Below, in pieces: positions 1 to 12,309 of a DNA stretch of 64,000 bases. A program made the translations under genes and the position numbers. The notes beneath the pieces were generated by a model that was not told the origin of the DNA, did no database searches, and saw nothing but the letters and a program-made list of their open reading frames with translations. The stretch is from contig CM054179.1 of assembly GCA_028829895.1 (NCBI GenBank), positions 32,519,117-32,583,116 on the forward strand, given 5' to 3'. Source of the stretch: Sinotaia quadrata. Its lineage: Eukaryota; Mollusca; Gastropoda; Architaenioglossa; Viviparidae. Numbering within the stretch: position 1 is the first letter of the stretch; each line of letters starts with the position of its first letter.

Positions 1-540
1 TGAGCTTTGTAACAAATCTGTGATTGAAAAAAGGCAGTATTCTGTTAAGAAATAAATAGTTTCTTTGAAGTCAAGTCTGAAGACTACTATCTAGTGAACA
101 AAGTCTTTGAAATGTACAACATTTAAAGAAACATAAAAAGCAAACAATCCCCCCCCCCCCTGTGATATTTATAATGATGGTTGTAAAGTGAAGCTATAAC
201 TAGATATACATGCATATTTTTATTCAGCATTTGTCAATCTATACACCAGGATACTTCAATGGTTCATCAAAATGATTAGTTATGTTTGTCTCAAAGCTCA
301 TCCAACAATGATGTGATTAAATACATTTAAAAACTAATAAATGAACACACAGACAAAATGTTGTTTTATATACATGTAACTTAAAATGTAATTAATAAAT
401 TTTAACTCCATCACAATCATATAATCCATATCTTTATCATAAATTAGTTTTAGTGCACTTGTTTCACTCATTTTGCAAACAAGTAATATTGCAGTTATTA
501 GAAACAGATCAAGTATACAGTACTGAATATAATATTAGTA

Positions 541-1152
541 CAGTCGAACCCACTTATCTCGACCTCAGTTAACTCGCCAGCTGCTATGTCAATGTTTTTG
601 AAGTGGGACCACCAAATTAGCAATTTCCAAATTAGCAATTTTCATTGGTTATGTCGATGATTTTATGTCGCCAAACTCTAATATCTCAAGCAGAAAAGAG
701 TTATCTTGATCCCCATGATGACTAATTGCTGGTTTTTGAAAATGTTAGTTATTGATGCCACTTCGCCATCTTCCTAACTATAAATGGCTATGGATTGTTA
801 ACAGCCTGCAGCTTAAACTTAAGAAGGGCATTGTTTTCCTCACTGGGTGCGATGTTTGCCACAAGCAAAATAGGCACACTGTAGCCCTTCAACTGGCTCA
901 CACTTCTTTTATGTTAATTAGCCCACTTTTGAAGTAACCGCTTGTACGATACTTTTCATAGGCAGCTTCAGCCCCAACCCACTCACCAACAGAGGACGTT
1001 TGAGGATGTGCGCCTAATAGGTGCGACCTGTTTCACCCCCTCCCTCCTGCCCTCTACCTTAGACACACAACGAGGCTGTGGGGATCCCCCATAGGCAAAC
1101 CAAGACCAAGAACATCATGAAGATGAAAGGTCTTCTTGGGTGAGTGTGAGCG

Positions 1153-1199
<47 letters not shown>

Positions 1200-1255
1200 C
1201 TAATGAATTTAATTTTGATACTGGTTAGCTTTTTGTAAAAATGAACTACACATAC
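541..1255 (+). mobile_element. Truncated pogo/Tigger-like DNA element, copy 1
   Basis: The left end opens with CAGTCGAACCCACTTATCTC directly after a TA dinucleotide (539-540), the usual target of Tc1/mariner-pogo elements. The body matches copy 2 at 13,266-14,896, including the segment with an (AC)n tract followed by a shared AT-rich stretch. No right terminal repeat is found here, so the copy is 3'-truncated. No transposase reading frame is visible; the short frames inside are repeat sequence. Confidence 0.65.
1154..1193. repeat. (AC)n microsatellite
   Basis: About 20 AC units inside the pogo-like fragment. The same position in the copy at 13.9 kb carries a shorter AC tract, so the microsatellite seed belongs to the element. 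Confidence 0.95.
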
Positions 1256-1789
1256 TGTAATACTAAATGAAAATTAATAATAAATATAACTGATTCCAAT
1301 ACTTTAACATTACTTTCATTTATGAGGCAATTTTTAAATGAATACTAAATTATTTATTCATATTCACCAAAAATCCATTTGAGATAGGCACCAGCAAATT
1401 CCACAACCTTTATACACATTGAATACAGTATGATTAGGTGTCACATTAATTTTCTCATCTATCTGGTGTTATACATTATTTTTTCATTACTTCATTTATC
1501 TACTTTACAGTCCTAGCTAAAAGGAAGAGCCAGTGGGACCACTAGCTTGGGGTGCCAAACTAGCCCACTGAAAAATAAATTTTTATGTCAAAAATGTCAT
1601 GAATGTTTAAGTCCTGAAGGGAAAATTTTAATTATGGTTTGCCCATTTAGAATGCACTCTTGGGGCAGTTGGCAGAATGAGCAGCATGGAGGGGATGGGG
1701 TGAGTGTTCGGAAAAGATAAATATGAATTCATTTGGACATTGTCCTTTGAAGCACTCCTAGCTCACTGCCATACAAAGTTGATTCTTTA

Positions 1790-2530
1790 TTGATGGCTAC
1801 AGATAGTGAAGTGAGAGCAAAAATGGGTTATGTTTGAACTGTTATATCACTCACAAAACAAGTTCTAATCAATTTATAATAGTAATAAAAATTACTTTAA
1901 AATTATTTTATCATTTAAAAATCTATTAAAAAAATATCTTGATTCAGTACATTTGCTGAAAAACCAGTGATACATACTTTTAAAATCTAAAACCAGATAC
2001 TAAGGAATAAAAATATATTTTTAAAAGTATAAATAAAATGAAAGATCATTGGGAAATTGTGTACTCACCCAATTTAAAATTAAATTTTGATGAATGAAAT
2101 AATTACTAACTACTTTTGCACATATACATACAAATACAACACACTCTCAAGGGAAATGACTGTCTAAAACAAACAAAAAAACCAAAACATATCTGACCTT
2201 TAATTTGGGTTCAAATTATAAATAACAGATTCTTGTATTTTTCTTTTTTGTTGCATTAACTATTTACACTGTTGTAAATGTAATTATTGTATTTTTGTGA
2301 CTGTTAATTTAAAAAAAACACAAATGCTTGCAAAACAAAACACCTTTACTTTTGGGGTGGATAAGTGAGACTGATATATTAGTGTACTAATACTTTACAG
2401 TTTACTGGTGGTATGGAGCATGACAGTCCTTGCATAAATTTATGTTCCTCTGATTCTTTTGGACATTTTGATAATGACGTGACCTCACACCCTTTCATCT
2501 TTGCAGAACAGTGCTCTCACAACTACAGGA
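1790..2530 (+). repeat. Dispersed repeat family X, partial copy
   Basis: Segments here match 30,895-31,400 in the same order: a stretch ending in TCTAATCAATTTATAAT, then one with GCATTAACTA, then ACAAATGCTTGCAAA with ACCTTTACTTT. Inverted partial copies lie near 7.0-7.2 kb and 12.8-13.1 kb. Similarity is patchy, so this is an old family. An open frame at 2,511-2,768 starts inside the repeat and has no recognisable domain. Class unknown. Confidence 0.45.
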
Positions 2531-3239
2531 AGTCATTGTTTCAGGGCATTTAATTCAGCAATTAATTGTGTGGCAAGTTCACAATGAAAATCAAAATGAG
2601 AAAAACATTTGTGTCAGTGAATTGCAGCTGAAGTCTGGTCATAAAGTACGAAAGTATTTGTGTCTCTCCACAATGGGAAGAGTCTTAAATGTCCCTCAAG
2701 ACAATTTTGAGTTATTAATGTATTCTAGTAGTATTTATAATGCTGAATCCAATGGTGACAACTGTTAGATAATATAATCAGACAATTAGTGTATATGCTA
2801 TGAACATCTGAGATAGGTACCCCAGAAAACGTGATTTAAAAAAAATCAAGTTTTTGTGATTGAAAGAAATGTGTAAATCATTTCCTTAGCAAAGGTGGTT
2901 TGAATTTGATAAAAAATTGGCACTAGTTTAATGATATATAAAAACAAAAACACAAATTTTTAAATTATATATTGGATAATTTATTGTCAGGAGATTTTTT
3001 TACAACCCCACCCTCTAAAAAATTTGTTAATTTCAAACATATTAAGATACCTTTAAAATTTACATTTGTTCTCTTATAGTTTTTAAATGTTGCTTTTAGG
3101 AGGAAAATAACATAACTAATAGTAAATTATAGTAAGTAAGTTAAACTTAGAGATTTATCTCTCCCCCTCCCCATTTCCCCCTACCCCTCCCCCCATCTAC
3201 CCACACCTCACCAACACTACAAAAGCAGTTTATAGGCCA

Positions 3240-4000
3240 TTTTTATTATAGATTACTCGTAATTTGCACTTGTTTAACTACTAATTTTCATTTAAAATTA
3301 AATTAATAGCCTTTGACACTTGAATACTTCAAAATTATAGTCAGCAGTCCAATACCACTGTATTATTAAATTATAGAATCACCTGATCACTGGCTAGTTA
3401 ATAATTTGATCAACTGACTGTTGACCTTGAAACCTTTGCTGGTTGTATGCAAAGTGTACAGGGGAGAAGAGCTGTGCAGTATAGAGTTTCAACACTTTGT
3501 CAACCAGTGATGTGCTGAATCTTTGCTTATGACTTTACTTCTAAGTACCTAGAACCTAGGCATTGAAAAGGAGTGTGTACATTAAATTTACAGAGAGGTA
3601 CAGTCCTACAGAGAGGGAAGATATAAAAAACAGTGACACTGAATAACTTTCGGGCTATAACTAACTAAACTCTTAGGAAGGGCTATTATTTCATTGAATT
3701 ATTTATGAAAACATTATTTGTAACTTACAAGTGAAATTACTTTTATTAATTGCCTTTTTTATTTTCCTAGATTGTTTTATATAAAGTTTTCTTGTTAAAT
3801 TTTCATCCATTGTTGTGTTAATTTCCTTATCATTTTCATCTAGTTTGACATCCATAAGTGTAATCATCACATCTGTCCTCAGTCTGCCCTGTGTAAATCA
3901 TTCCTCTGGGTTGTTGTATGAGCTACCGGAAGTGACGACCTCAATTGTTGTCTTGTCATTATATATTAATTAATTATTTATGAGGGGTACGACATCATTT
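3240..4000. repeat. Dispersed repeat family Z, copy 1
   Basis: Diverged match to 8,970-9,835. Shared landmarks in the same order are a block ending in ATAGAATCACCTGATCAC, a block with CATTGAAAA, a block with TTTCTTGTTAAATTTTCAT, and a block with CCGGAAGTGAC. No intact reading frame. It may be part of an old DNA transposon, because copy 2 leads into a short piggyBac-like peptide. Confidence 0.5.
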
Positions 4001-4849
4001 ATTTATTAAATGTAATTTGTTGATTATGGGATACTAATTTCTGAAGTCTATGATGACAAACTGTGAATGTGTAAATTCTTGAAATTATTATTGTCATGCT
4101 TTATAAATGATCTATAATAATAGAATTTATTTTGAATTGAAAGTCAGCATATGCTAATGTTCTTTTTTGATAAAGTAGCTTACAATAAGAGACATTTCAA
4201 CCAACTGTCATCACATTACCTAATTTTTAATATAGTAATTGTGCCAACTACAAAAGGGAATGTTATTTTGTGCAGTTAGGCCCTTTCTCTGTTGATTCTT
4301 CCTTCTTTTAATGTGGATTGATCCAGAATTCAATTTGATCCAGAATTCCCATCTGTGATGGCAGTCTGATCTGAAGGAAGAGCTATGTCATCAAATGGAG
4401 TTTGTGTGAATGCAGATCCAAAAGGCATAAGTCAGACTGTTCAGCATTCATTGAATAATGGGTTAAGTGCTTAACTTCAAGACCACTTGCCATTGATAAT
4501 CTGTTGCCTATAAACATTTGATTAGCAGGACAGTGCAGGATAGTAAACACGTTCATTTATTGTATCTTGAAAGTAATTTTCTTCTTTTATTGTTTCATTA
4601 TTAAATATTTGTTATATTCTCCCATATCTTAAATGATTCTTTGGAATGCTATTAATGGGACTCAGCTGGGTGATGAGCCATGTATGAATGAATGATGTTT
4701 ATTAATTAAGAGGGATAACATTACTGATTCCATAAGGCAATGTCAACTAATTTGCTTGTCATTATACTGTATGATTAAGTGTCCCATAAAGTAAACAGCA
4801 GGATTCAATATAGTGGCGGTAAGAGTAGGTTTCCTGTGGGGCTGTTATC

Positions 4850-5041
4850 AGCATTAAAAATAAAATTCATAATTAATAATTCAGTTACTTAATGATGTGA
4901 CAGGGTTGTTAAAATAACCCCATGTGCAGAGCATCCAAACTTTCAGCATTAAAATCAAATTCATAATTAATAATTAAGTTACTTAATGATGTGACAGGGT
5001 TGTTAGAATAACTCCATGTGACACAGAGCATCTAAACTTTC
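4850..5041. repeat. Two-copy tandem duplication, about 95 bp unit
   Basis: Two adjacent units share TTCATAATTAATAATT, GTTACTTAATGATGTGACAG and GAGCATC-AAACTTTCA with only scattered changes. This is a simple local duplication in intron sequence. Confidence 0.85.
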
Positions 5042-5589
5042 ATACCAAGCTTGAATGGTTTTGATGGCATATTTTAGATATGTAAGTGTAGACTATATAA
5101 TTTGAAATTGGTGATAAGATAGTGAATAGTTGCTGCAAAGGATGTGGCATTAGAAATAGGAACATGCTACAGTATTATATTTTGCTTTTGCATAAACTGT
5201 CTTTAAATGACATCATGTGATGAATTAAATGAATGCAACTAACTATATCATGTTTCATTAGTTATTGTTTATTTTAAATATTTTTATTAAATACCCCATG
5301 AAGGAAATATAATTCTAATCAGAAAATAATAGAATCATTATCTATATTCATCAATTGGTGATTACATAAAATTAACATTAAAACTGGGTCAGTAATAGGG
5401 TATTTCCTTACACACTGAACAGTATATATATTTTAATACAAACCTTTTACAATATTTTAACCTGTAATATTTTTTAAATGTAGCAGTTTATCTGTTTGAA
5501 AAAAATAAAAAAACACTGACAATACTACATTAATTCAATATAAATGCAGTCAGTCACTAAAATTGTTCAAGTTTGGTATCAAGATTTAC

Positions 5590-5752
5590 CTGCTGTATAA
5601 TTAGCTTTGAATCCTCGTCCAGTCAGTGATGAATTTGTTTTCATTTTAATAAACATGTAACTGGTAGATGATCTGTAAATTGAGGGGTCTGGTAGTTCAT
5701 GACCACAAGCCTTTTTCAAAAGAGGGTAGGTGCCATCTGGACCATCATAAAG
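5590..5752 (-). CDS. CUBN-like: Cubilin-like gene, exon for second half of CUB-7
   Basis: Minus-strand exon of 163 nt with acceptor AG at 5,754-5,753 and donor GT at 5,589-5,588; enters in phase 0 and leaves in phase 1. It encodes about 54 residues: LYDGPDGTYP, then the fourth CUB cysteine in ACGHELPDP, then the closing strands with KMKTNSSLTGRGF and KANYTA. The residue that is normally the third calcium-binding Asp (FxSD or RTD in the other domains) is Asn here (KTN). Two N-glycosylation sequons (NSS, NYT) are present. It is the last exon of the gene visible in this window; the protein should continue because the exon ends mid-codon at a good donor. Confidence 0.9.
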
Positions 5753-7019
5753 CTATCACAAAAGAGTAAAAATTATACATATTGATTTAGCTAAATACTT
5801 TTACCCACATAGATTCTCTCTCTTTGTTATATAGATTGATGATCTTTTAAAAGACTTGCAACCTAAGGTCTTTGTACTCATAATTAAATGATAGTCCTCC
5901 ACATCATTTCAGTCAGTCTTTGAACTAGTTATTGTTTTTAAAGTTTTCAGTCTTTGAACTAATTTTTAAATAAAAGGTTTTAAAAATGATCACTCTGTCT
6001 GTCTGTCTGTCTATCTATCTAATGTTACTGGACAAATACCTTTGATAAAGTTAAAATATGTGCAATCACAGGAAGCATAGCATTTAATATATTAGTTCTT
6101 CACACATTACAGGCTAATATGTAATTTGAATTCATAATTTATAACATTATAAAGAGTGCTACATGAAGTGACAACATCTCTTATATATTTAGCTGCAGGT
6201 GGCTAAGTTCTGGTTGCTACCTTTACTTTTTGTCAGCATACAGTAAAATCTTAAGAATCTGGCTGACTGTATGTAATATGCTGAAAACAAATTTGCAGTC
6301 TTTCTACCATCAGGAGCCAAATTAGGCAATGTAAAATTTTCTCACTAGCAAAGCCATGTATATGTAGTAGCCATCTCCCATGCCCCAGCAGCATATCACT
6401 ACCCTCTACCCACCCAGATAGCCACCAGCCTGTGCCTAATTACTGATCATGATCCAGGTCAGCTTAATGATGAATTGTTTGGATATTCTGTACCAAATGA
6501 TGGAACAGCACTAGTAATTTTCCAGGCAACCTAGCCAAATGCCTTGACACTCATATAAAACTCACCATTTTGTGCTGGACTCATGAGAAACACCATCTGC
6601 ATTCAGTGACAACAAAAAATGCTGTTTTCTCTTCAAAAGACGGAGCCTTATATAACAAATATGGTCATTATCGATTATTAGCCTTATCGATTAGGAGCAG
6701 CACTCTGTGATGAGAAGTGCACTCTAGGGTCAGGACAAACGAGACTTTGAAAAATGCAGTGGCCCAACATCCAAAACTCTAGCAAGCCTGAGACTACTGC
6801 CAGCCTTTAATGGAGTTGTAACCAAGTTATGCTGCAGAGGACAGACATGGGTAGTGACAGCCACTCAATGAAGGGGAGTAGTTCTATGAGATGCACACTG
6901 TCACCAATTCACCCAGTTAAGTTAGTTTTAAGCCAAGGAACTATCATACAGCAGTTATCTATTACTTCATGATTGATTTAATACCATTTTCTACAACAGG
7001 CAACCTTTATTTAATTTTT

Positions 7020-7235
7020 TTCATTATATTAATGACTGACTCATTATTACTTTTATTACTATTATAAAATTATTAAGAATCATTTTGTTGCAAGTTCAAA
7101 GATCATAAAACCGAATTTCTGTAGGGTGTTAGTTCTAAGCAAATTGATTGGTGAATGCATAGCTGCTTTGACCTAGATGAGCATCATTGAGGCAGCTGCT
7201 CTATAACAAGTGGCTGTCAAGTTAAAACTAGTGAC
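7020..7235 (-). repeat. Dispersed repeat family X, end fragment
   Basis: Shares ordered blocks with 12,930-13,060 and, as reverse complement, with 30,899-31,030: GGGTGT-AG-TCTAAG, GAGCATCATTGA, and GCTGCTCTATAA. This fragment defines one end of the family. No coding potential. Confidence 0.6.
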
Positions 7236-8969
7236 TTATGATTGAATATGATCAGTTATATTAGATCGGCACTTAATTATTATAAATGCCATTAAGATTT
7301 CACTATGCCAGTGGAGACATCAACTGATTGACTTTTCTGCTTACAATAATTAAAAAGAAAGATGAAAAACTTTTTTAAAGTGTACTTTTATTATTAAATA
7401 AGAACTGTATTAAAAAGTACTTTTCATTGGTAATTTTCTTAATAATTATTATTTATTACATGGTACACTGGGGTTTCAAGTAACAAGGCTTTAAGTATGA
7501 AAAAGTATAATTAATAACATGTTTACCATTTGATTAATATTAAAGACTAGAAAGATACAAAACATTTTGTAAAAAATATGTACATGCTTATTAAGTTTAA
7601 AAAGGATTTTTTAAAAAGTTGTTTCCTTGGTCATTTTATTAATAGCATCATTTATTACAAGTAATATTAACTGTTAAAGTAAAAGGTTTTCATTATATAT
7701 AGAAGATTGTAGCTAACCCCTTTACCATTGTCCACCAATGTCACCTATCCCATGCATCATGAGTTATCTTGTTCTCAGGTATAAAAATCATCTATGCAAC
7801 ATGGAACCCAAATAAACCCATCGTAATGCTGTAAAGCATTGAAAATGGATAACATTGTAATTAAACTATTCTGAGAGGCTAATGTAATAACCAGTGGAAG
7901 GCAACAGCTAATGAGGAAACAGGAAAAGTTCTTACCTAAAAACCTAAAGTTGACAGTCTTGTGCTTGTTTTGATTTATTTTGAGTTTTTTCTTGATTTTT
8001 TGAATAAATTAAGTAAAATAATTATAAAGTCAGAAAATAAAGATTTACAGGAAAAATTAGTAAATGTGAGTTATCTAAACAAAAAACTGAACTGCTGTTG
8101 TTTGTGGATGAAGGTGTCGGTGAATCCAGTTTGGAGGACAGTGATGTTGATACAAATAAGGAGTTGGGTTTGGATGAATCCAATGATGAAGTGTGTCAGT
8201 TGAAAGTAAAACTCCGCCCGGCATCAGGTCAATAAACATTTTAAAATTAAATAACGAAAAGGAATAAAACCCAGATACAGAAGGGGTATAGGAAGTCTAG
8301 TACAAAAAAACACATTTAAAGTATTTAACCAAGCCACTCCAAGATACTAACAGGATGTTTGCTAGAATTACAAGACCTAACATGATGGACCACCCAGAGC
8401 TGGACCGTTAGATTTGATGTATCTCTCTTTTATGTATCTCCATCACGGAGGCCTGAACTGGGCCAGCAGTCCAGATGGCAGGAGAACTGCTGTGCCATTC
8501 CCTGCTGTCCACAGTGTCTCCCACTGTCTGGCTGTCCAAGACAACTGATCGCAAATAAAGGGAGGGAGGGAATGGGGGAAAGTTACATGCTAGAGCTCAG
8601 GAAACAGTTGAAGATCAAAGGGTCATTTGTAATTAAAAACAGGGGAGGGTAGTCTCAAGGAAACACATGGTAGAATGGGAAAACCTTTAAATAACCAGGT
8701 TTAATGAATTCTCCTCACTCTGCTTAGAACAACCCTTGCTCTGGCAGGAAGAGGCGAGTCCCAGAATTTTGGTCTGGTATTTTGGAAGAAAAAATTGTTG
8801 AATTTAAAGTCTAGAAAGACTCCACTGAGTACAGTAGTCTAAGGAAGGATCTATTGTACTCCAACCAGATTACCTTTGATTCTTGGGGTTTGAAGAACGT
8901 AGAAGGTATGTGTGACTGACTTTTAATCTTAGTTAAAACTTTGTGTAATAATAATAGAATGTTTGAGAG

Positions 8970-9835
8970 TAATTTATGTATTTTTATTTCATATCTTCTT
9001 TTCAACTTAGTGTCAATGTGCTCAGGGAAATTAATAGCCATTGTCACTTGAATGCTTTCTATTGTAGTCAGCAGTTTCTTACACTGCATTATTAAATTGC
9101 AGAATCACCAGATCACCGAATCAACACATTATCAGGTCACTCAACTGTATCAGTGTACCTAAGACGGTCGACCGATTCTGCTATGCATGTGAAGCAAAAG
9201 GGGCAGAGCTAGCTAGCGCTGGTCAGCTAAGGGCTGCTACTGTGAAGATTTGTGCATTGGGCGCTGGTCAGCTAAGGGCTGCTGCTGTGAAGATTTGTAC
9301 ATTGGATGCTGGCTCAGCGTTGTGCTGAACTTTCGCCCTTGGGACCTGTTAAGCTAAGTACCAGAACTCAGGGCATTGAAAACGAGTGCATATCTTGTAA
9401 TGATTCGTGCAGAAAAGGAAAAGATATTAAGAGAAGAAAAATTGATGTTGAAAATAACTTTCGTGCAAGAACAAGTTATGTTCTTAGGGGAGACTAATTA
9501 ATTCCCTGAATCAGTTTAGAACAAATCTTCATTTGTAATCTGCTGTTAGAAACATTTTAATAATTGTTCTTTTTCTTATTTTTATTTTCTTGATTTTTAT
9601 ATAAAATTTCTTGTTAAATTTTCATTAGTGTTGTGTCAATTTCATTATCATTTTCATCTAATATGATTTTATAGGTGTCATTGTCACGTCTGTCTAATGT
9701 CTGTCTTTGTCTTACCTGTCTGTCTGTCTTATCTGTGAGGAATCGTTTCCTCTGGGGACTCATACGAGTTACCGGAAGTGACATCCTCAATTGTTGTCCC
9801 ATCATAGATATTCGTATTTATGAGAGGTGCCAACA
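8970..9835. repeat. Dispersed repeat family Z, copy 2
   Basis: Second diverged copy of the repeat at 3,240-4,000, with the same block order and the same CCGGAAGTGAC landmark near its end. Inside it a 45-bp unit beginning GCGCTGGTCAGCTAAGGGCT is tandemly duplicated (9,217-9,306) with very few differences, so that duplication is recent. Just past the end an open frame begins (9,820-9,975). Confidence 0.5.
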
Positions 9836-9975
9836 AAGTGAATGACAAAAGTGATGACAGTAAAAATGATGAAAATTATATTGGATCTGTTGTTTACAAT
9901 GAATTTGATTGGAGAGACGATGACTTCACCAAATGCTCACAGCAAGGGTTCACAGGAACACCTGGATTTTGGTAA
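9820..9975 (+). pseudogene. Short acidic ORF, possible piggyBac-like N-terminal fragment
   Basis: A 51-codon frame from ATG 9,820 to TAA 9,973-9,975. The first part is rich in Asp, Lys, Asn and Ser; the second contains NEFDWRDDDF and then QQGFTGTPGF. An acidic region followed by a Trp and a short F-x-G-x-x-G motif resembles the region ahead of the catalytic core in piggyBac-type transposases. No DDD core follows in any frame. The assignment rests on this short resemblance and could be chance; it would at best be a relic linked to repeat family Z. Confidence 0.25.
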
Positions 9976-10702
9976 ATTTAATTTTTCTTCATAACTTCTA
10001 TATTACACCATAGTACCATTCTAAATACATGTACACTTTATATTATCACAACAACATAACACACCAAATAAAAATATACACCATTTTTTCAATGATAAAA
10101 GGGTTAATAGCACATAATAATACAACAATAAAAGAGTTTATTAGTATTACAGACAAAATTTGGTTAAAACAAAATAATCGTTTCCCTAATTTTGTTTCAG
10201 TTGAATTTCACTTTACTGTAAAATATATTTTAGTATGTATTAAGCATGTATATATGTATGAGCATAATTGATAAACATTATGTGTGCAAGTATGTACATG
10301 GCTATGAATATATAATGGGGCTCATGAATAAATATACGAGATGCAAGAATTTGTTTCTACTAATAGTTTGCATCATTTTATTTTAAAATACATATTATGA
10401 TCATTGCCTGATTAAGGCCCAGGGCAATAAACACTGAAAGTATAATGGTACCCTTCCCCCCTTCCCTCCAACGACAATGTGTTTTAAAGTGTTTAATATA
10501 TATATATTTATATAAATTTACCTTGAATAACTCATAATTATTAAATAATTTTAACAACTTTACTGATAAACTTTAATAACTATACTGAAACAATATATGA
10601 GGATAACCTCACTCAAAACTGTTGTCCTTCAATTACTTGCACACCCCTAGACTGAATAATGAACAGCTGAATAGCTAAAATGGTGGGAAATACCAGTGAA
10701 GC

Positions 10703-12309
10703 TGTTACAGAGTCTGACAAATTCTGTGTCACGACCTCTTAACCCAATTGCTGTTTTTCAAAAATCAAATTTTGAAAAGGACCTTTGTTAAAGTTCTCCC
10801 ATGATACACCAGTATCGAGAAGCTTCTAGCAAGGAGGTCAGGATGTTATATAACTTTAGGCCATTGTCCAGCTTCTCGAACCGACCACATACCACGTGAT
10901 CCATCACGTGATGCGTTCTACGCAGTTTGATAAATACAGTATCGCGCGGTAAATTCTTCACTCCGAACCAGAATCGGCAGTGACAGCAAGTAACCGTCTA
11001 CCTGTCCGCCGCATACGTTGAGTCAAGATAGAGGAAACTCGCCGCTTTATTTGCTGAAAGGTAATACGTCTACTTCTTGCAAATGTATTGCATTTATTAA
11101 TTGTATTTTGCATTTGAATCAATGTATGTAATTTTGTGCCATTTATTGCTACTTTTAGCCTAAGCACGTGGTTCGCTTGTAAATGACAAAACCTATAAGT
11201 TATTGTATATAATTCATTGTAACTCTTTTTCCATTGTAACTTTAATTTATATAATCTTAAATTCACTAGTGCCAGGAGCGTCTGTGCACGACACAAATTT
11301 TCCTTGTAATTCAAATTGTTGCGTGTAATTTTAATGTTAAATTGTGAAGCGCTTTGCTTGATTTGAATTGTTCCGTTGTATGAATTCTAAATTTTAATGT
11401 CGTAAATATTTGGTAATTCGTACGTCATGTGCTGTTAAATATAACATACGTGAAAAATCACTTTATATCTTTAAATATAACTTGTAAACGATGCGTTAGT
11501 CAACGATTCTAACTCAGTGCATTTAAATGTGAAAACATGCTTAGCTTGGCGAACCCAAAACGCAGAACGATCATGGAAAACATCCTTTGTCTCCAGGTCG
11601 GGTTCTAGCTTCTAGCTTCTAGCTTCTGCTTTTACCTCCTATTCCTACCATCATTATTGGGAACGTGCGTTGGCGCGCAGGTCTACGCATCCCTTTGTCT
11701 ACACTTACATTCGTCGTCCGGTGTAATAACTGAGAGACAGTTATCTACACATGCTATGTGCATTGGCTGGCGGTGATTGAAGTGAGGTGGACTGGTTTGG
11801 ACCGGTTTGGAAACCACGAGGCGTCACAACTGAAGCTAAGTAGGACAAAAAAGATCCAAAAATCAAAAGGAACAATTGACTTTGAAACTAATAGCACTCG
11901 TTTATTTGCCACAAGTAGAATTAGACTTCGCGCTCATATTCAATTATCGTTGTTAATTGTTAAATCTTATTAAATCTTATTTTTAATTGTTAAACCTCTT
12001 CGTAGCAAATTTTTATGCATAATAGACCTAACTAATCACGTGGTTTGGATGGGGGCTGACTGAGCTGAATGACGTAATGAATGCATATTAATTAAGAGGA
12101 ATTTAACGACTCCAAGCCAGCTTTTGTACGCAAGTTGTCAGTTCGTAAATCTGTCGTCTTCACTACAAAGACACATTTTTGAGTTTAGTCGAATGATAAT
12201 TTGAGCAACCAGTCTGTATAGGATGGAGAGAAGGAATTAATTAAATCTAATCATTTTAAAGTCTTAAAATCCTAGGCAGGGTCTATAAAGAAATACTGGA
12301 AACGTAACA
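10703..12309 (+). mobile_element. Solo LTR, 1,607 bp, copy 1
   Basis: Starts TGTTACAGAG and ends ACGTAACA, giving TG...CA ends with a 6-bp inverted TGTTAC/GTAACA. It is flanked by GAAGC (10,698-10,702) and GAATC (12,310-12,314), a 5-bp target duplication with one change. A diverged copy lies inverted at 55,535-57,248 with the same ends and the same block order: GACCTCTTAACC near the start, GTTAT-TAAC before the TATA region, GCACGTGG or ACACGTGG, ATGCAT-ATTAA, TTTGAGCA and GGGTCTATAAA near the end. No internal retroviral-type genes adjoin it, so it is a solo LTR left by recombination. The parent superfamily (Gypsy, BEL or other) cannot be told from an LTR alone. Confidence 0.75.
10818..11070 (+). 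promoter_or_regulatory. Promoter-like core of the solo LTR
   Basis: Within a locally CpG-rich stretch there are two sites fitting the heat-shock element pattern: GAAGCTTC (10,819-10,826) and TTCTCGAA (10,873-10,880). Two CACGTG boxes follow (10,893-10,898 and 10,905-10,910), and two TATA-like boxes, TTATATAA (10,846-10,853) and GATAAATA (10,929-10,936). A transcript starting after the second would meet a consensus-like donor, CTGAAAG|GTAATA, near 11,059. TAAATAC followed by ATCGCGC is kept in copy 2; the heat-shock-like sites are not clearly kept. Function is inferred from motifs only. Confidence 0.4.

Larger units (their letters stand above)
1..5589 (-). other. Intron downstream of the last visible exon
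   Basis: The exon ending at 5,590 has a GT donor (5,589-5,588), so this stretch is the start of an intron whose acceptor lies outside the window. I looked on the minus strand for the next CUB first-half exon (phase 1, opening with Cys-Gly-Gly) and found none. It is mostly AT-rich sequence with a C10 run near 150, a pogo-like fragment, two dispersed repeats and a tandem duplication, listed separately. No supported coding sequence. Confidence 0.7.

Noticed and set aside
1380..1415. Minus-strand AAAG|GTTGTGGAAT, looking like the start of another CUB first-half exon below the last exon
   Set aside because: After the first cysteine the translation does not continue as a CUB domain (no second Gly, no SPNYP motif, no later cysteines).
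2511..2768. 85-codon plus-strand open frame preceded by an acceptor-like TTTGCAG
   Set aside because: It lies in dispersed repeat X, has no known domain, and the region matches a repeat at 31 kb rather than a gene.
10958..11314. 118-codon minus-strand open frame
   Set aside because: It lies inside the solo LTR, runs against the promoter-like motifs, has no domain, and is not kept open in the second LTR copy.
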